A program made the position numbers and the translations under genes. The notes beneath the pieces were generated by a model. The model saw only the letters and a program-made list of their open reading frames with translations, made no database searches and was not told the DNA's origin. 64,000 bases of DNA from Polytrichum commune (taxonomy: Eukaryota; Streptophyta; Polytrichopsida; Polytrichales; Polytrichaceae), in NCBI GenBank assembly GCA_950295325.1, contig OX485806.1:38314001-38378000 (forward strand). The letters are read 5' to 3'. Of the stretch, positions 35,348-47,439 are shown piece after piece. Numbering within the stretch: the stretch's first letter is position 1; every line of letters begins with the position of its first letter.

Positions 35348-36330
35348 CTAAGAATGATATAGTAAGTACCGTATGGATATGTGGTGTAATTTTTCCATTA
35401 AAGGTAGAGATGGATGGTGCAGAGAATTTGAGGTTAGTAAGCAATTTATTGTGGGCGTGTGGATTTCACCTGAGACCCGTACTTTGAATATGATAAGTGA
35501 TTTGACTTGCCAACCTAGTGTGTGTAGCTTATCTATAAATGGGTTATATTCTTGTATCTTGACTTCTATGGAGTCTTTTGGTAGTCCGTTGTGACAAAAA
35601 GTGAATTCATTGATATGAATTTGTAGACCGGGTACGGAGAGGGAAGGAAGGGTTGTTTTTTTGGTGGTTCCAAGGACACACATTATGTGAGGTCTAAATC
35701 TTGCCAAACATGTGTATCTTGGGGAATAACATTCATATGGTAGAAGCCATGAGGAGAGGGTGTTGTCACTTGGTATGTTGTTTCGTGTACTTGTGTGGAT
35801 AACCATGAAACATTTGGTGAGATTGCTAAAGAGGAACATACAAACCATTTCATATATTTATTTTGTTGTGTCTAGATATATGTATGATGCGTACGTGGTG
35901 ATTTGTGTATTTGGATAGTAGATGGGACCATGTGTCCATTACTCTTAGGGAACAAAGGTTACAATGTATGTTTATGTGGATACATGGCCAAAATATATGT
36001 TTTCATAGCTTATCCATGTTTAGTGCATAGCAAAATTTAAGGACTTGGCTAGTTCGTGCATATGTTGTCCAAGGCATTTTTCAAAATACATTGGATTGTG
36101 GTTGGCTTATCTTATCATTGCCCAACCATTGACAGGCATATGGAAAATGTCCTATGGCATGGATGATTTGCATACGAGTGTGTTGCTTTCATATTGCTCT
36201 ATTGAGGTTCATGGTGGAACCATCATGCTTTATAGAGGTGGGTGTGGAGTGCCACCAATGAGGCGTGGTGAGGGTTGTGTTGACGGTAAAAATGTTTACC
36301 TTTTACTAGAAGCATGTGATAGAAGAAAGT
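35348..36330 (-). pseudogene. LINE ORF2 C-terminal domain, copy 1
   Basis: Longest frame here is 166 codons (35848-35348), including LQIHINEFTFCHNGLPKD, KIQEYNPFIDKLHTLGWQVK, VRVSGEIHTPTINCLL and LMEKLHHISIRYLLY. Upstream the same frame continues to about 36330 with several stops (FEKCLGQHMHELAKSLNFAM). Homologous to 32590-33170. Retroelement assignment is by pattern; the sequence itself shows the homology between the two copies. Confidence 0.5.
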
Positions 36331-38549
36331 AGTAGGGCATGGATAAATATTAGAAGAAAAAGGGCACGAGATAATGGGTTAAGATAGAAGGTTCCGTTGA
36401 AGAGGGGCCCACTATTTGAAGGAGTGGTTAGGAGTCAAAGATAGAATTTAAAGATTTGGATTAGAGAAAAGACAATATTTAGAAGAGGAACAATGTTTTT
36501 GTTGTGAACATTTTTCCATTAAGTACTTTATGAAGGCTACCTATTTGTGTGGATTGTATGATAGCAAGATTCCTTTGTTGGGGTCCCCTTCAACCCTCAA
36601 CCTTAGACGGTGTAACCCACTACTAACCGGTTACATGAACATCACCCCTATCGGAATTAGACTTCACATAATTCCAATATCCTTGAAGGTAGAGATATGC
36701 ACGATTGATTGCAAGGGGTAGGATTTCCTCTTAGTTGAATGGGTTATCAAGGACTTTTGAATGCTCTTGAGTATTAGGTGCTCAAGTATTTTATAAGCAT
36801 GTGTTCCCCTAAAACCTTATTGTCAAGGTTAAGTGTCTTCAAAGTAGTAAAGAATCTTGCATGTCTAACAACATTCTTTACTTGCAATTAATACATGTTT
36901 AGTTATCCCCTTCATGATACCAAATCCTATGTCAAACATTCTTCCGATCAAATGCCAAAAGAAAATTTTGTTCAATAATTTTAGAAATTTTCTCATAAGT
37001 GTTTTGAACATGATTTAGAATGTACGTCTTTGTTGGCAATGTTGGCCTTTTGTCTCAAAAAAATAGAAAAGATTGTATGTCTTTATTTAATTATCCAATC
37101 CACCTAGTTGATAGGATGTTCCTCATTGAAGTGAAATTCTAAGTTGTGTTCGAGTATGAAGGGATAAGGGATTTGGCCCACTTGATGGTTTGGATAAGTA
37201 TTCAAGTCACATGTGCGTAGTTTCTGTGTACAAATCTAAGTTCTAATGTGTAAAGTTTCCAAGTAATCCGCATGTCCTGAGTGTCATAGTTTATCCAATA
37301 ATTTAACTCTTTGGGTTTCAAGTGACTCTAAGTATCTATCTCCATATTGTTCTAATTAACCTAAGTTATGCGTCTTCCGGATCTCATGTACAAGTAGCTC
37401 CAATTTCCAAGTTTTCAAGTGTATTAAATATCTAAGTATCTCAAGTCACTCAAGTTACATGTTTTCCAATTTCTAAGTGATTTCCATACATCAAGTGAAA
37501 GTCTTCAAGCCTTCAAAATTCTAAGTATTGCTATGAGTAGGACTCGATTGGAGCTTCTGGATTTGTAAGTAAAATTTTGAGTATCCATATGTCAAGTTCC
37601 AAATGTCATTCTAGGTATCCAATTCTAATTTCCAAGTCCCAAGTGGTTCCCACCTATATCGAGACCTTGGTGACACCTCATGTAAATTGTTTGGGGCCAA
37701 CACGGGGAGGTCACTCAGTAGGATTTTTGTGTACCACGTGCGGCGGAGGGGTATTTGTTTAGGGGCTATTTACCTCCAAGGCACGAATTAAAAGCTCCCT
37801 ATAATTACATAATATTCTAAAATGGCCTATTTTTTTGTACCCTACCATTACTTATAATGCTCATGTCATTGAAATTTTTTGTAGTCTATATTCCTTTTAA
37901 TTAAAAAAACTGAATTTAAGAATGTATGCAATGCAAAAGTGATGGGAAAAGCATGGCAACAAAAAAATATAAAAATTACGTACCATTGCAAAAACCAAGT
38001 ACAAAAACTTAAAGTGAAAATACAAAAAGAATACTTAGGATGGAACACAACATGATTGAGTGTGTTTACAAACACAACAAGATTGTGTGTGTGTTCATAA
38101 ACACAACACCCGCTCCATAAACCCTAAACACAACGGTGAGGCTCAAATGTTGTGCACAAACGGGCACCCTACAATCGGGTTGAAGAGTTTCAAAAGAGAA
38201 GGGGAGAAAAACCACCAAGAAAAGTCGGGCATAGAGTTAGGCTTCCAATTTCATCCATTTTTGGGTGAATGATGAGTAATTTTTTATCCATCCCTCATGA
38301 GGCATGCGTACGAAATTGATTCTACTAAACATACATCCTAAGATCCTTATTTTCAGCCCCTATATTTTTTTACTAAAAGGGAATGGCCCATATTTTATAC
38401 CTATCTATTTTACTTGTAATGGGCTCATGTACTTTTAATGGACCCTTCATTACTTGGAATTATTTTATAATTTTTATGTCAAATGATTTTAATCCTCCCT
38501 ATATTATGCCGCACGTTGTTTTTAAAATGCATTAAGTGACCTCCCCGTG
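36331..38549. other. No gene recognised
   Basis: 37.22-37.64 kb is a loose run of CAAGT/TAAGT-containing phrases, possibly a very old tandem repeat. ORFs here are short and unsupported. Confidence 0.45.
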
Positions 38550-38885
38550 AGAACATGCCGGGAAACGTTGGTTGAAACTTTCATTGATGAGCTTACTTAA
38601 GAGTTCATCACAAAGGGCATAAGCCATTGACTTTAATTTGTTGATGGAATTATCAAAGTGAAGATTCTCATGCTCAGTGAATGGTCTATAGGTCTCCCCA
38701 ATTATGGATACTATTCACCCAAAAATGCTTATCATGTTTTGAGTATGTAATGAATTTATTTCAAATACGTGTCCTTTTGGTATATGTTATTGGAGTCACA
38801 CCTATTCACATATCACTCAAAGAAAGGTGTTCGATTAAGATAAGTAGCCAAATTAGGCACGTGCATGTTAGGTATTTTATTGAAT
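38550..38885 (+). repeat. Dispersed repeat R2, paralogous to 16.96-17.26 kb
   Basis: Contains TTCATCACAAAGGGCATAAG, AAGTGAAGATTCTCATGCTC and TAAGTAGCCAAATTAGGCAC in the same order as the 17-kb copy. Confidence 0.6.
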
Positions 38886-38922
38886 GTATGTTGCACTATT
38901 TATTCTCAACCCCTATAATTGG

Positions 38923-40283
38923 GGAGATCCGACCACTACTATAGATGGGCCGATTGAGTTTGAAAAATGATTGGTTCAAGACTAAGACTTTCAACAAATT
39001 GCATATCTTTTTAGAGGAATGATTCTATGGAATATACCTTAAGGGAATAGAGGAAAGCCATAATATTGTTTAGGTGCTATCATGTGTTCAATTCTAATAG
39101 TATTCAATGACAATGCTTCACTTGACATTCTCCCATTTCTTAGGTTGAATTTACTTAAAGACAATCGTCTATGATGCACAATTCTAGCACCTTACATGAC
39201 ATATGTGGCAACCCTTGCTAGCACCCCTTAATTGTCTTGACCGTTTCTCAATTCCAACAAGGGTCACTAGCGCTAGCCCTTCGCAATCCACCCATGTGAA
39301 TGATTAGCTTCACATATTGCGAACCTCTCTAGCTCATAAATGGGGAACCAACCCTCCTACACTTGCATTCGACTATGCCCTTAATCGGTAGTCAATGATT
39401 AGATGTGGACTTTCAGATGGTTAGTTGATCATCGCGTTGCCAGAGCAACACTATAACACCCGAACCATACTAGGCAACTATGCCCCCATGTTAGGCCAAG
39501 GCCCGTGGAGGCGATGCCATTCGACCTCAGGTGGGTTCAGTCGGCCACGCCGCCTCACTCATATAAGCCTCTAGGACTTTGGACAGAACCTTTACCCCAT
39601 CATCAAATAACCTTTTGTCTCTTTCCCAAAGGTTGGGGCCATGTAAACATATCCCTTTAGCCGTTGGGCTGGAAGCCCCCAACAACTTCAGACCACCATA
39701 ACTTCTTCCTGTGATCTCTGATGCTATCAAGCAAACACTCCATTGTCATCTAGGCTTCACGTAAATGCCGATGGACTCCTCACTTGCCCCATTTAGGCAA
39801 GTAATGAGGAAGCTATGGCTGCTCAAACCTTGGCAGTCCCGGGCGCCACTCCCAGGTCACTGCTGTTTGAGGGCGCTGTCCCTAGGCAACACTCCATTCA
39901 AATTGCCATATCTCCTAGCTCACAAGCCCGATTGAGGTGTTCTTGAGCATTTTAAAATCCGCACGCCATAAGCTACTCAAAGCTCATGGCCTTACCTTCG
40001 TGACTCTTAGTTTCCGTGGGTGGGAGGTGTTCGCAACACCCAGGGGCCTCACCCACACTAGGATCATTTGGGTTGTCTCACCAATGGCGCCACAAGTCTT
40101 GGGTGTCACTCCGGGGTCCCCCTTGTGCCCATGGTGTTTTGGACACTCCTCATGGAGAGGTGTGCGACAACATATTCCCAACCCCACCCAACCTAGTCAC
40201 TCACTTGAATAATGCTACAAACATGTAACCAATAGGACTTGAAAGCACTTGGATCTTGACCAATTATGCCCAAAAATCTTCTT
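38923..40283 (+). mobile_element. GATCGGGGAGA-family element split by about 1.16 kb
   Basis: Left part (38923-39058, from TTGGGGAGATCCGACC) and right part (40226-40283, TGTAACCAATAGGACTTG to CCCAAAAATCTTC) are the halves of the small Mutator-like elements at 42977-43180 and 48312-48534. Between them lies GC-richer sequence (39.06-40.23 kb), possibly a solo LTR or captured DNA; I found no TG...CA borders or coding motifs. Frames at 39527-39730 and 39937-40212 are unassigned. Confidence 0.4.
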
Positions 40284-41660
40284 GGATACGATTCAACGAA
40301 AGAAAATGAACTAATTTATGTAGCTCATATTTTGTATTAGGAAACATATTCTTCTTAGTGTATACTTTTGTGGGGCATATGATTTACTATGAATGGTTTA
40401 GTATTTTTGGACCACCAAAATTGGGTCATATTATGACAAGAGTTTCATTAAGTTGTAACAAGGCAACATGTCAATCTGAAAGAGTACAATTATTAATGTG
40501 GTTTGCGATTCATTGGTTTGGAGCATCGATTATCAGCCTATATGGAACTCATGCACAAGGGAAAGGCACCCTACCTTGGACAGTGCAGGCCACTTCACAC
40601 ATGGTCCCAAGTCCTGGCTATGACATGGATGCCTACATGGCAACACTTTTTGGAGGTGAGACTTAAGACTTGTGTTGCGAGTTGGATCGAGCAAAAAGTT
40701 AGACCCAACTCTCAATCCAAGCCCCACAAATATTTTTGCATTAAAATAATCAAGATCCGACTTTAATAATATTTAACCATATTTTTGTGATTGCTTGAGT
40801 CTCACAAGTTAGGACTTTGTCTCCATATTGGAACTTGCTAACATGAGTGGGACTTGGGACTCCGTGTGAACCAACCAGAGCTTAGTTAACTTGACTAGAG
40901 CTTCATGGGGTCTAGGCAAACTCATGTTGTGAAGATGAAAGGTCAAAGCAAAATGAGGTACTCTTGAAGAATGATTTGAGAATAAATGAATAGCACAATT
41001 ATTTTGGCTCCGAAATTGACATTGGAGACACCGGATTAGGTAATCTAAGCAAGACCGAACTGGAAGTTGGGGTGAACCAACTCTCAACTTTAAGTGGGTT
41101 TGTTTAAAAAATGCAACAAATCATACTGCAGGAATTGCTTTGCTTGTGTAATTTTGTGTGAAATTCATAGTGAGCATGTTAAGGACTATGTATTCCGCTC
41201 TGGATCTCCCATTCATGATCTTGGAACTCAATCTTGTTCATTGGTGATGAATTCTGGTTTCTTGCAATCTTTGCTCTCCGGTTCCGTGGTCACATGCATC
41301 TTGAGTACTCGAGGTTAGTTGGTTGGCTAGTTGGCTGGTTGGTCGGAATTGAGATTTTTCTCTGAGGGTTTAGGTGCGATTATCTGAGGTTTTAAGTGCA
41401 TTATGTAAGGAATCTAAATAATTTCAGTTCATCATTTTTTTGCATGTACTTCTTCAATGTCGTGAGACATCATATTATATTTATATTCAATATAGAACGG
41501 CCAATATCAAGTTTTTTTTTGTGAATTGTTACAAATTTTTTTTTGAAAGTTTGAGTGAAGTGTGATTATTTTGAAGCCCTTCACATTGAAATGCATGTGC
41601 ACACTTCAAACTTGAACACTGCTACTAACCACCCCTGAACATGCTATTGTGTAGTTAAAA
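40284..41660. other. Paralogous segment, then unassigned sequence with a possible exon
   Basis: 40.32-40.51 kb matches 17.47-17.66 kb. At about 41130 a 3' splice-like CTGCAG is followed by an open frame to 41318 (HVKDYVFRSGSPIHDLGTQS, then CSLVMNSGFLQSLLSGS). It reads like protein but I do not recognise it. Confidence 0.35.
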
Positions 41661-42378
41661 AAAAACACCCCTAGCATGGCCTAGGTGGCCTCAACATGAA
41701 GGCAATAGCCACAACAATGCCACCTTATCCAAATATTCCACAAGAGAAGTCTTCAGTAGCAACCTCAAAAGATCTAGCAAAAGAAGAAAAACACCAAGCT
41801 CGATACCGTCCCCAATGACATCCTCAAAGCATTACCCACGACCCTCCACGACATGCTTTCTTATAATTTCAACAATCCTATCTCCAAAAGAACATCCAAG
41901 GATACTAGAAACATAGCAAAATCGTACTACTCCGCAAGAAAGATGACCTCTTACTACTCAATAACTATAAACTCATAGCCCTAGCCAACACTATCTACAT
42001 ACTCTATACTAGTACCCTCATGGCCCTCCTTACAAATTATGGTGGAAAATACAAAGTACTACACTTTAGCCAAGAAGGGTTTAAACCACAAAGAAACACC
42101 ACGAGACAAATACAAGTAATTGTCGTTGCACTAGAAGAAGTTAAGCTCACAAATACTACTATTTACCTTACATACATTGAGTTTAGAAATTTATTTTTGG
42201 CTTCATTGACCATGCGAGATTGCTCACCTCGATGGGCTACCCTAGAAACATAGTGGAACTAATCGATAACATCTACACAAATTCCACCACCTCCTTCTAT
42301 GGCAACCACTTTGGTGCCACACCACCAATCGAGATCAGGAAAGGTATGATACAAGGCGACACACTCAACCCACAATAG
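41661..42378 (+). pseudogene. LINE reverse-transcriptase fragment
   Basis: Encodes part of a non-LTR reverse transcriptase: KKDDLLLLNNYKLIALANTI, HFSQEGFKPQRNTTRQIQ, the motif-A region YLTYIEFRN then (frame +1) IDHARLL, and IRKGMIQGDTLNPQ before a TAG. In motif A the expected catalytic Asp is Glu (YIEF). A frameshift lies near 42195, with earlier ones near 41850-41930. The YADD segment is missing. Dead LINE relic, distinct from the minus-strand LINE at 32.6-36.4 kb. Confidence 0.75.
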
Positions 42379-42554
42379 AGTGATGGCTGCAAGAAAGAGA
42401 CATGTGAAAAACTCCTCTGGTAACACAAATTACAACTTCAGAAAAGTTAAGACCGTGTGTATGTGTGTAAGTGTCAGGGACTTCAAAAAAACCAGAGTCA
42501 CACAAGCTCGTGGTGTCGGATTCTATTTATTACTATCCGGACTTTTTGTAGTGA

Positions 42555-42712
42555 CACAACATTATTCATATCCATAACATTGAATGTGAAACTGACAATA
42601 TTCTAATGAATGTTCCCCACAATATCCATTGAAAAGTGAAAAATATTCCACATAATATTGTCAATCCCACATAACATTGTTATGCATCTGAATAGTGTTA
42701 TGGATTTTGTTA
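42555..42712. mobile_element. Palindromic MITE, relative of 17279-17445
   Basis: Shares ends (ACAACATTATTCATATCCAT; TAACATTGTTATG, GTGTTATG) and the CAATCCCACA block with the 17-kb element, with a different centre. Confidence 0.5.
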
Positions 42713-42976
42713 CATTTTAGTCATTTGGAGTTAAGTTGTCACCAGTTGTGAGAAAATCCTCCAGTTTTTTGCAGTGTCAAAGGATGGAACACATGGGAGC
42801 CTGGCAGTGGCTGAGAGGACATAACGTAATACATCTCCAACTTTAAGTCAGGAGTCACTCATGTAGCGGCTCTCTGTTTCAAAAACAAAATAAAAAATAA
42901 ACAACAAAAACACTGGAAGTCAGTGTAACAACTTCCATCAATCTGTAACTAGGTAGTGTCATAATGCCACCAACTG

Positions 42977-43180
42977 GTGATCGGAGAGATTTTTGGGCAT
43001 AATCGGATGAGATCCTAGTGTTTGCAAGTCCATCCGGTTACATGTTGACATCCTTTGGATTTTCTATATTAATTTGAGGAATATTCTATAAATTCCTCTA
43101 AAGTGATCGGTAATTCTCCTGAAGTCTTGAACTTCAACCAGTTCATTTGTAACTAACGGTCGGTTCTCCTCGATCATTGG
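42977..43180 (-). mobile_element. 204-bp Mutator-like MITE with 9-bp target duplication
   Basis: Flanked by CACCAACTG on both sides (42968-42976, 43181-43189). Inverted ends GTGATCGGAGAGA and CCAATGATCGAGGAGA. The interior matches 48312-48534 in opposite orientation. Confidence 0.75.
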
Positions 43181-43189
43181 CACCAACTG

Positions 43190-44270
43190 AGGTGGATGGG
43201 TCTTAAATGGTCATTTTTTTTTCTAACTAGCTGACTTCTCCTCGAATATGAAACATGCGATTAGTATAAGATAGTAGCAAACCCGAATTGAGGCCATAGG
43301 GACTTTCCTCATAATTTTTGGAGGTCAAATGAGTATTTTATGCATTATCAAAGTGAAAAAAAATTCATGCTTGCTAAATGATCATATAGCACCCCCCCCC
43401 CCAATTATGTTGACTATTGAGTTTATAATGGTTATCGTATTGTGAGCATGCAGTGTAATTTCTCTCAAACTCATGATGCCTTTTTAATATCCGTTCTTGG
43501 AGCCACACGTAACCACATACCACCCAAATATAGATGTCTGAAACAGACAAGTAACCGAATTAGTCACATCTACCTTATGGTGGAGTAAAATGCAACCAAT
43601 AATAATGTGGTGATTGGAATCTTGAATGTTACCATAATGTTTATGTATCTATTGATTATGATGGGGGTAGCGAGGTTCCTTAGCAAAGAAAAAGAGTAAC
43701 TTTAAAAGCTAGCATAGAAATTGCGTTTTTGCAAATAATACATAAAACACTGGGAAGTTACTGTACGGTATAATATGGCCTTGTTGTGGGCACTTCCAAC
43801 TCCACTCACGTTTCTAACCATTGGATCCACTTGGGAATTGTCTCATCCATTTTATTATTGCAAATCACGAAGTTTGTTTTTCAAAGTTTTAAAATTAGAG
43901 TTGAGATGCAAAAGTTATAAGAGTCCAAAGTGAATAGTCTTCTCTTTCTTTAAATTATCACACAAGGCCTCCCAATCGTAACGTTCACTATTGATCCTAG
44001 AATGGTGTCCAAATTTGGAGCACGCAGTCACAAATATATTCTTGGTAGATGTGCCTTAAATAGTTACTTATTCTAACTAGCCCGCTTCTCCTAGTACACA
44101 AAACACCTCAACTAGTACAAGGTGGTTAGCAAATCCAAATCGAAGCCGTAAGCCACTTTCCCTCAATACTTGCGGAGCTCATATGAATGTCTTGTTCATT
44201 ATCAAAGCGGAGATTCTTATGCTCATTAAGTGGTCATATAGGTCCTCCCCCCTGATCATGTTGACGCATG
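43190..44270 (+). repeat. Two consecutive R2 copies
   Basis: First from GATGGGTCTTAAATGG (43196) to about 43600. A second partial copy at about 43900-44040 runs into a third start at TAGATGTGCCTTAAATAG (44047). Non-coding. 44.35-44.52 kb holds GGTAT/ATACCC-rich text like the element at 4974. Confidence 0.5.
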
Positions 44271-44544
44271 TAGTTCCATATTTTTTAAACACATTTCTTT
44301 GTGTGCCCGAGTTATTATTTGGGTCATTTTACCATCCGAAAACCATATTGATATGAGGATAATTATACCCTAGGTATATGTATACCCAAGTGAATATCGG
44401 ACACAAAAACACCATCAAATACCCATACCCTTCAGGTATCAACAAATCACGAAATCTTCATTATAGATACCCCAATGGTTTCAATAAATGACGATACCCA
44501 CCCTGTTACTCATAAGTAACGACCTACCTTGTTATTATCTGCAG

Positions 44545-45902
44545 GTCTGAAAGCAGTGGAGTATACTGCAAATCATGCAGAGATTTTGATTGCCATGGTC
44601 CACGAGGCTAAACGGCCTTTGGTACAAGACTAGCTTTTTTTTCTTTTCTATGTCACATTATTTTTATTTCTTTATTTCGCCTGCGATGTTTTGACTATAT
44701 TTTTTTAAGGATAGGCGTACCCCAAACGAACTTATAACCTTAAACAAAACATTATGTATCATTGTCATACATTGGAACCCCTTAATTTATAACTATAATG
44801 ACATAGTCTTGAGTTCTTATATATATATATGTATATGTTAAAGTTTTGTGCTAGTTTCTTCTTCATTGTTTTGATGCTAACTGCAAATCTATAGTGGCCT
44901 TACAGATGATTGAAGCACTCCCCAACTCCACAACATTTTAAAAGAATACTGTGTACTCTCAACGCAAATTTAGGATTATACCTAGACTTTGGACGAGACC
45001 TACTTGATGTCTAGAATCATGTCTTGACCTTTTTGATTGATTAAACTCTCCTCCCCATCGATATATATATATAAGTGATGTTAGAGTTTTGGATTATTCC
45101 TCGTTCCTCTATTTAAAAAAAAGGGAGAAATAGAAGTATAAATCTTTACGCGGACTTCACCCAAAATAAACAAGTTTGTGGATTATATGTATATTGGTAA
45201 CAAGTAGTTAGATGTAGAAATCTAGACTGGTATTTGTTTCTCATTTAGAAATTATATTTGGTGCGAACTTTGCTTCCTTGCAGCTATAGTGAGTTTCGGT
45301 GGTGTCAAGGCAGAACATAAATCTAAAGTTGAGGAATGTACACATGAGAGGAATTCTTGAACATGGTGAGTAGTCTTGGTTATTAGAAAGAAGAAAAAAA
45401 ATTAAAAAAATTGGGAGATTTTTTAAGCGGATGTTCCCTATGTTAAATGACATGAGTATTTGAAGCACGTTAGCATGTCTCTACTTTAGATTTCTCCTTA
45501 TAAGTATTGTAGTCCATACTGATTCTCAAAAATATTGAAGATCGCATGTATGGTTTCAAATTCATATAGTTGAGTCCAAGTATTTTAAAGAATAATATTA
45601 TCTTTTTTTGAAATGCAAGTCACTGGTCACCAATGAATGCTCAGTCTAAGTGTTGATGCACACCTTTCAGGGTTTTAATACTTTCTCAGTGCTAACCTCA
45701 AAAGTCAACGATTGAGCTTTGGTTGGTGATTTAGGGTGATGTAGATAAGGAGATTGAATTGGCACCTCCAAAGAAAGAGAATCTCTCCACAATCATGTAC
45801 ACAAGTGGCACCATAGGAGAACCCAAAGGAGTGGAGCTCACCAACGAAAATGTTTCGTTCACCATTGTGGGTCTCAACCATTATTTGAATTCCTTGAATG
45901 AA
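44545..45902 (+). pseudogene. Long-chain acyl-CoA synthetase (LACS) relic
   Basis: LACS enzymes activate fatty acids with ATP and CoA. Four exon-like pieces with AG/GT borders: 44545-44621 (LKAVEYTANHAEILIAMV), tentative 44906-44945 (MIEALPNSTTF), 45284-45365 (IVSFGGVKAEHKSKVEE, then in another frame EEFLNM) and 45735-45902 (GDVDKEIELAPPKKENLS, AMP-binding motif TIMYTSGTIGEPKGVEL, TNENV). Order and borders fit the middle of plant LACS. The third piece has a frameshift and TGA where Trp is expected (YS-W-EEF); the second ends in TAA. The signature TSGTTG reads TSGTIG. The N-terminal third and everything after the AMP motif are missing. Confidence 0.75.
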
Positions 45903-46534
45903 GTGATAAGTGCGCGGATATTTGATATTTGTTGATAGAAATAATTGGGATGTGTATTTTGCAAATGTATGCTCCCAAATGGACCATTGCATACTAGTTT
46001 AGAAAATTAGCCTTTGTAAGCTAACATACCGAGGCTTAGGGCCACTTTACTCTACAGCCAAGGACCATGGCCATGAAGTTGTGAGGGGGCCCTTGAAACT
46101 CATCCAAAGATAGTACCATTGAATTTTGAAATTAAATTTAGTGTGATCACGGGCCTTCAAGTGTAGTACAAAGACATTGTACTCAACCGGATTCTCATCC
46201 GAATCCTATCTCATTACCATCCTACTCATGTGGCCCTTTCTATGCAACAAGCTACAAGAAAGCAAGGGGTGTGAGAGTTTGAAATGTCATGGTCATCCAT
46301 TTCACCCTCCGTGGACCCTTAGGCCCTCAAGCTCTAGTGTCAAGTGAAGTGGGAAGGCCATCTTGGCAATTTTCACCAATGAGAAATTCTAGATTTCAAT
46401 GGTCACATGTCCTAAGCTCCAGTGTAAAGTGCCCCTAACTCAAGTTTTGATGTACTTAAAAATCTTGATGTCTTCTTACTTTATAATAATTGTTATTATT
46501 ACATTGATGTTTTCAAGGCTTTGTCTTGGTGGTG
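45903..46534. other. No gene recognised
   Basis: Later LACS exons would be expected here but were not found. No other motif. Confidence 0.45.
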
Positions 46535-46979
46535 GGCATCCCAACAACACCTCAAATCGGACACAAGTTCTCGAAAAACCTCCTTGTATTTTGTTGAAAT
46601 GCAATTGTTTAACACCGATATTGATTTTCACATTCACTCACCACAATTCCCAATTTTTGTGTAATGCAACATAGCTCCTCAAGTGCAACACCAAACTCTT
46701 GGACCTTGCTACTCAATGTGATCATCCTACCAACACATTCTACAACTTTGCTAAGCTCAGCGAGAAGATGTTTACATTGCTCTTATTCAATACTTCATTT
46801 CCATTCGAAATCTCTTCAAGTCTCCTTATTTCTTCCTTTTGGCAATGCAATGAACCTCCAATGTCATGTATGTAAATGGTTTTTCTTTGCCGAAATGTCC
46901 AAAACATCATAAAGCAGGTGCTAATAAAATCCCAAAACCTTGATAGTTGCTCAAAAAACAATTGTAAAAGCTTTGCCAT
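46535..46979 (-). pseudogene. PNL receptor relic, 5' end only
   Basis: From the ATG at 46979 it reads MAKLLQLFFEQLSRFWDFIS, close to the intact gene at 1-2223. A 1-bp loss near 46780 (TTGCTC versus TTGCTTC) then shifts the frame after NGNEVLNK. Homology continues in broken form to about 46535, matching 1760-1790 of the intact copy, and then stops. Kinase, NB-ARC and LRR are absent. Confidence 0.85.
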
Positions 46980-47405
46980 GATGAAATATTTGCTAGGAAA
47001 CCAAATTCTCTCAATTGCCAACAAATGTCCAATGAAGGGGTAATTTGCGTAGTCCCAAGCATGTAGAAGCGGTCACTCCATTTGCAAACATCCATGTAAC
47101 ATAAACTCATAGTGACAACCACCTAAAATCTCCACAACTCACAATGAAAATATACATGAAAACAACCACATACAAATTGTCATGAAAGTAGCCAATAAGA
47201 GATTCAAACATATAAAATTAGTTAGTCTTGGCCCCGAGTGCACTCTTATTAGAAACATGTGAAACACGACAAGGGCATCCTCCCGTATGTTTCGTATGCA
47301 CATGCATTTTTTGAGTATGTAGAAAGGGCCTACTATGCTTAATTTAAGACTTTTCCAACATACTCCCCAATCTTTAAAACGTAATATTTAAGAGTGTTCC
47401 TAGAA
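46980..47405 (-). promoter_or_regulatory. Leader/promoter block of the PNL relic
   Basis: Matches 2224-2650, including the overlapping upstream ORF (start about 47098, stop 46907). Here the possible splice acceptor TTTGCAG reads TTTGCAA. Confidence 0.4.
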
Positions 47406-47439
47406 GTACAGATTCACGACACATTTTAATACTACATAA

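Noticed and set aside
35118-36332. Plus-strand ORFs as genes
   Set aside because: The T/G-rich strand stays open by composition, whereas the minus strand shows a domain homologous to 32590-33170.
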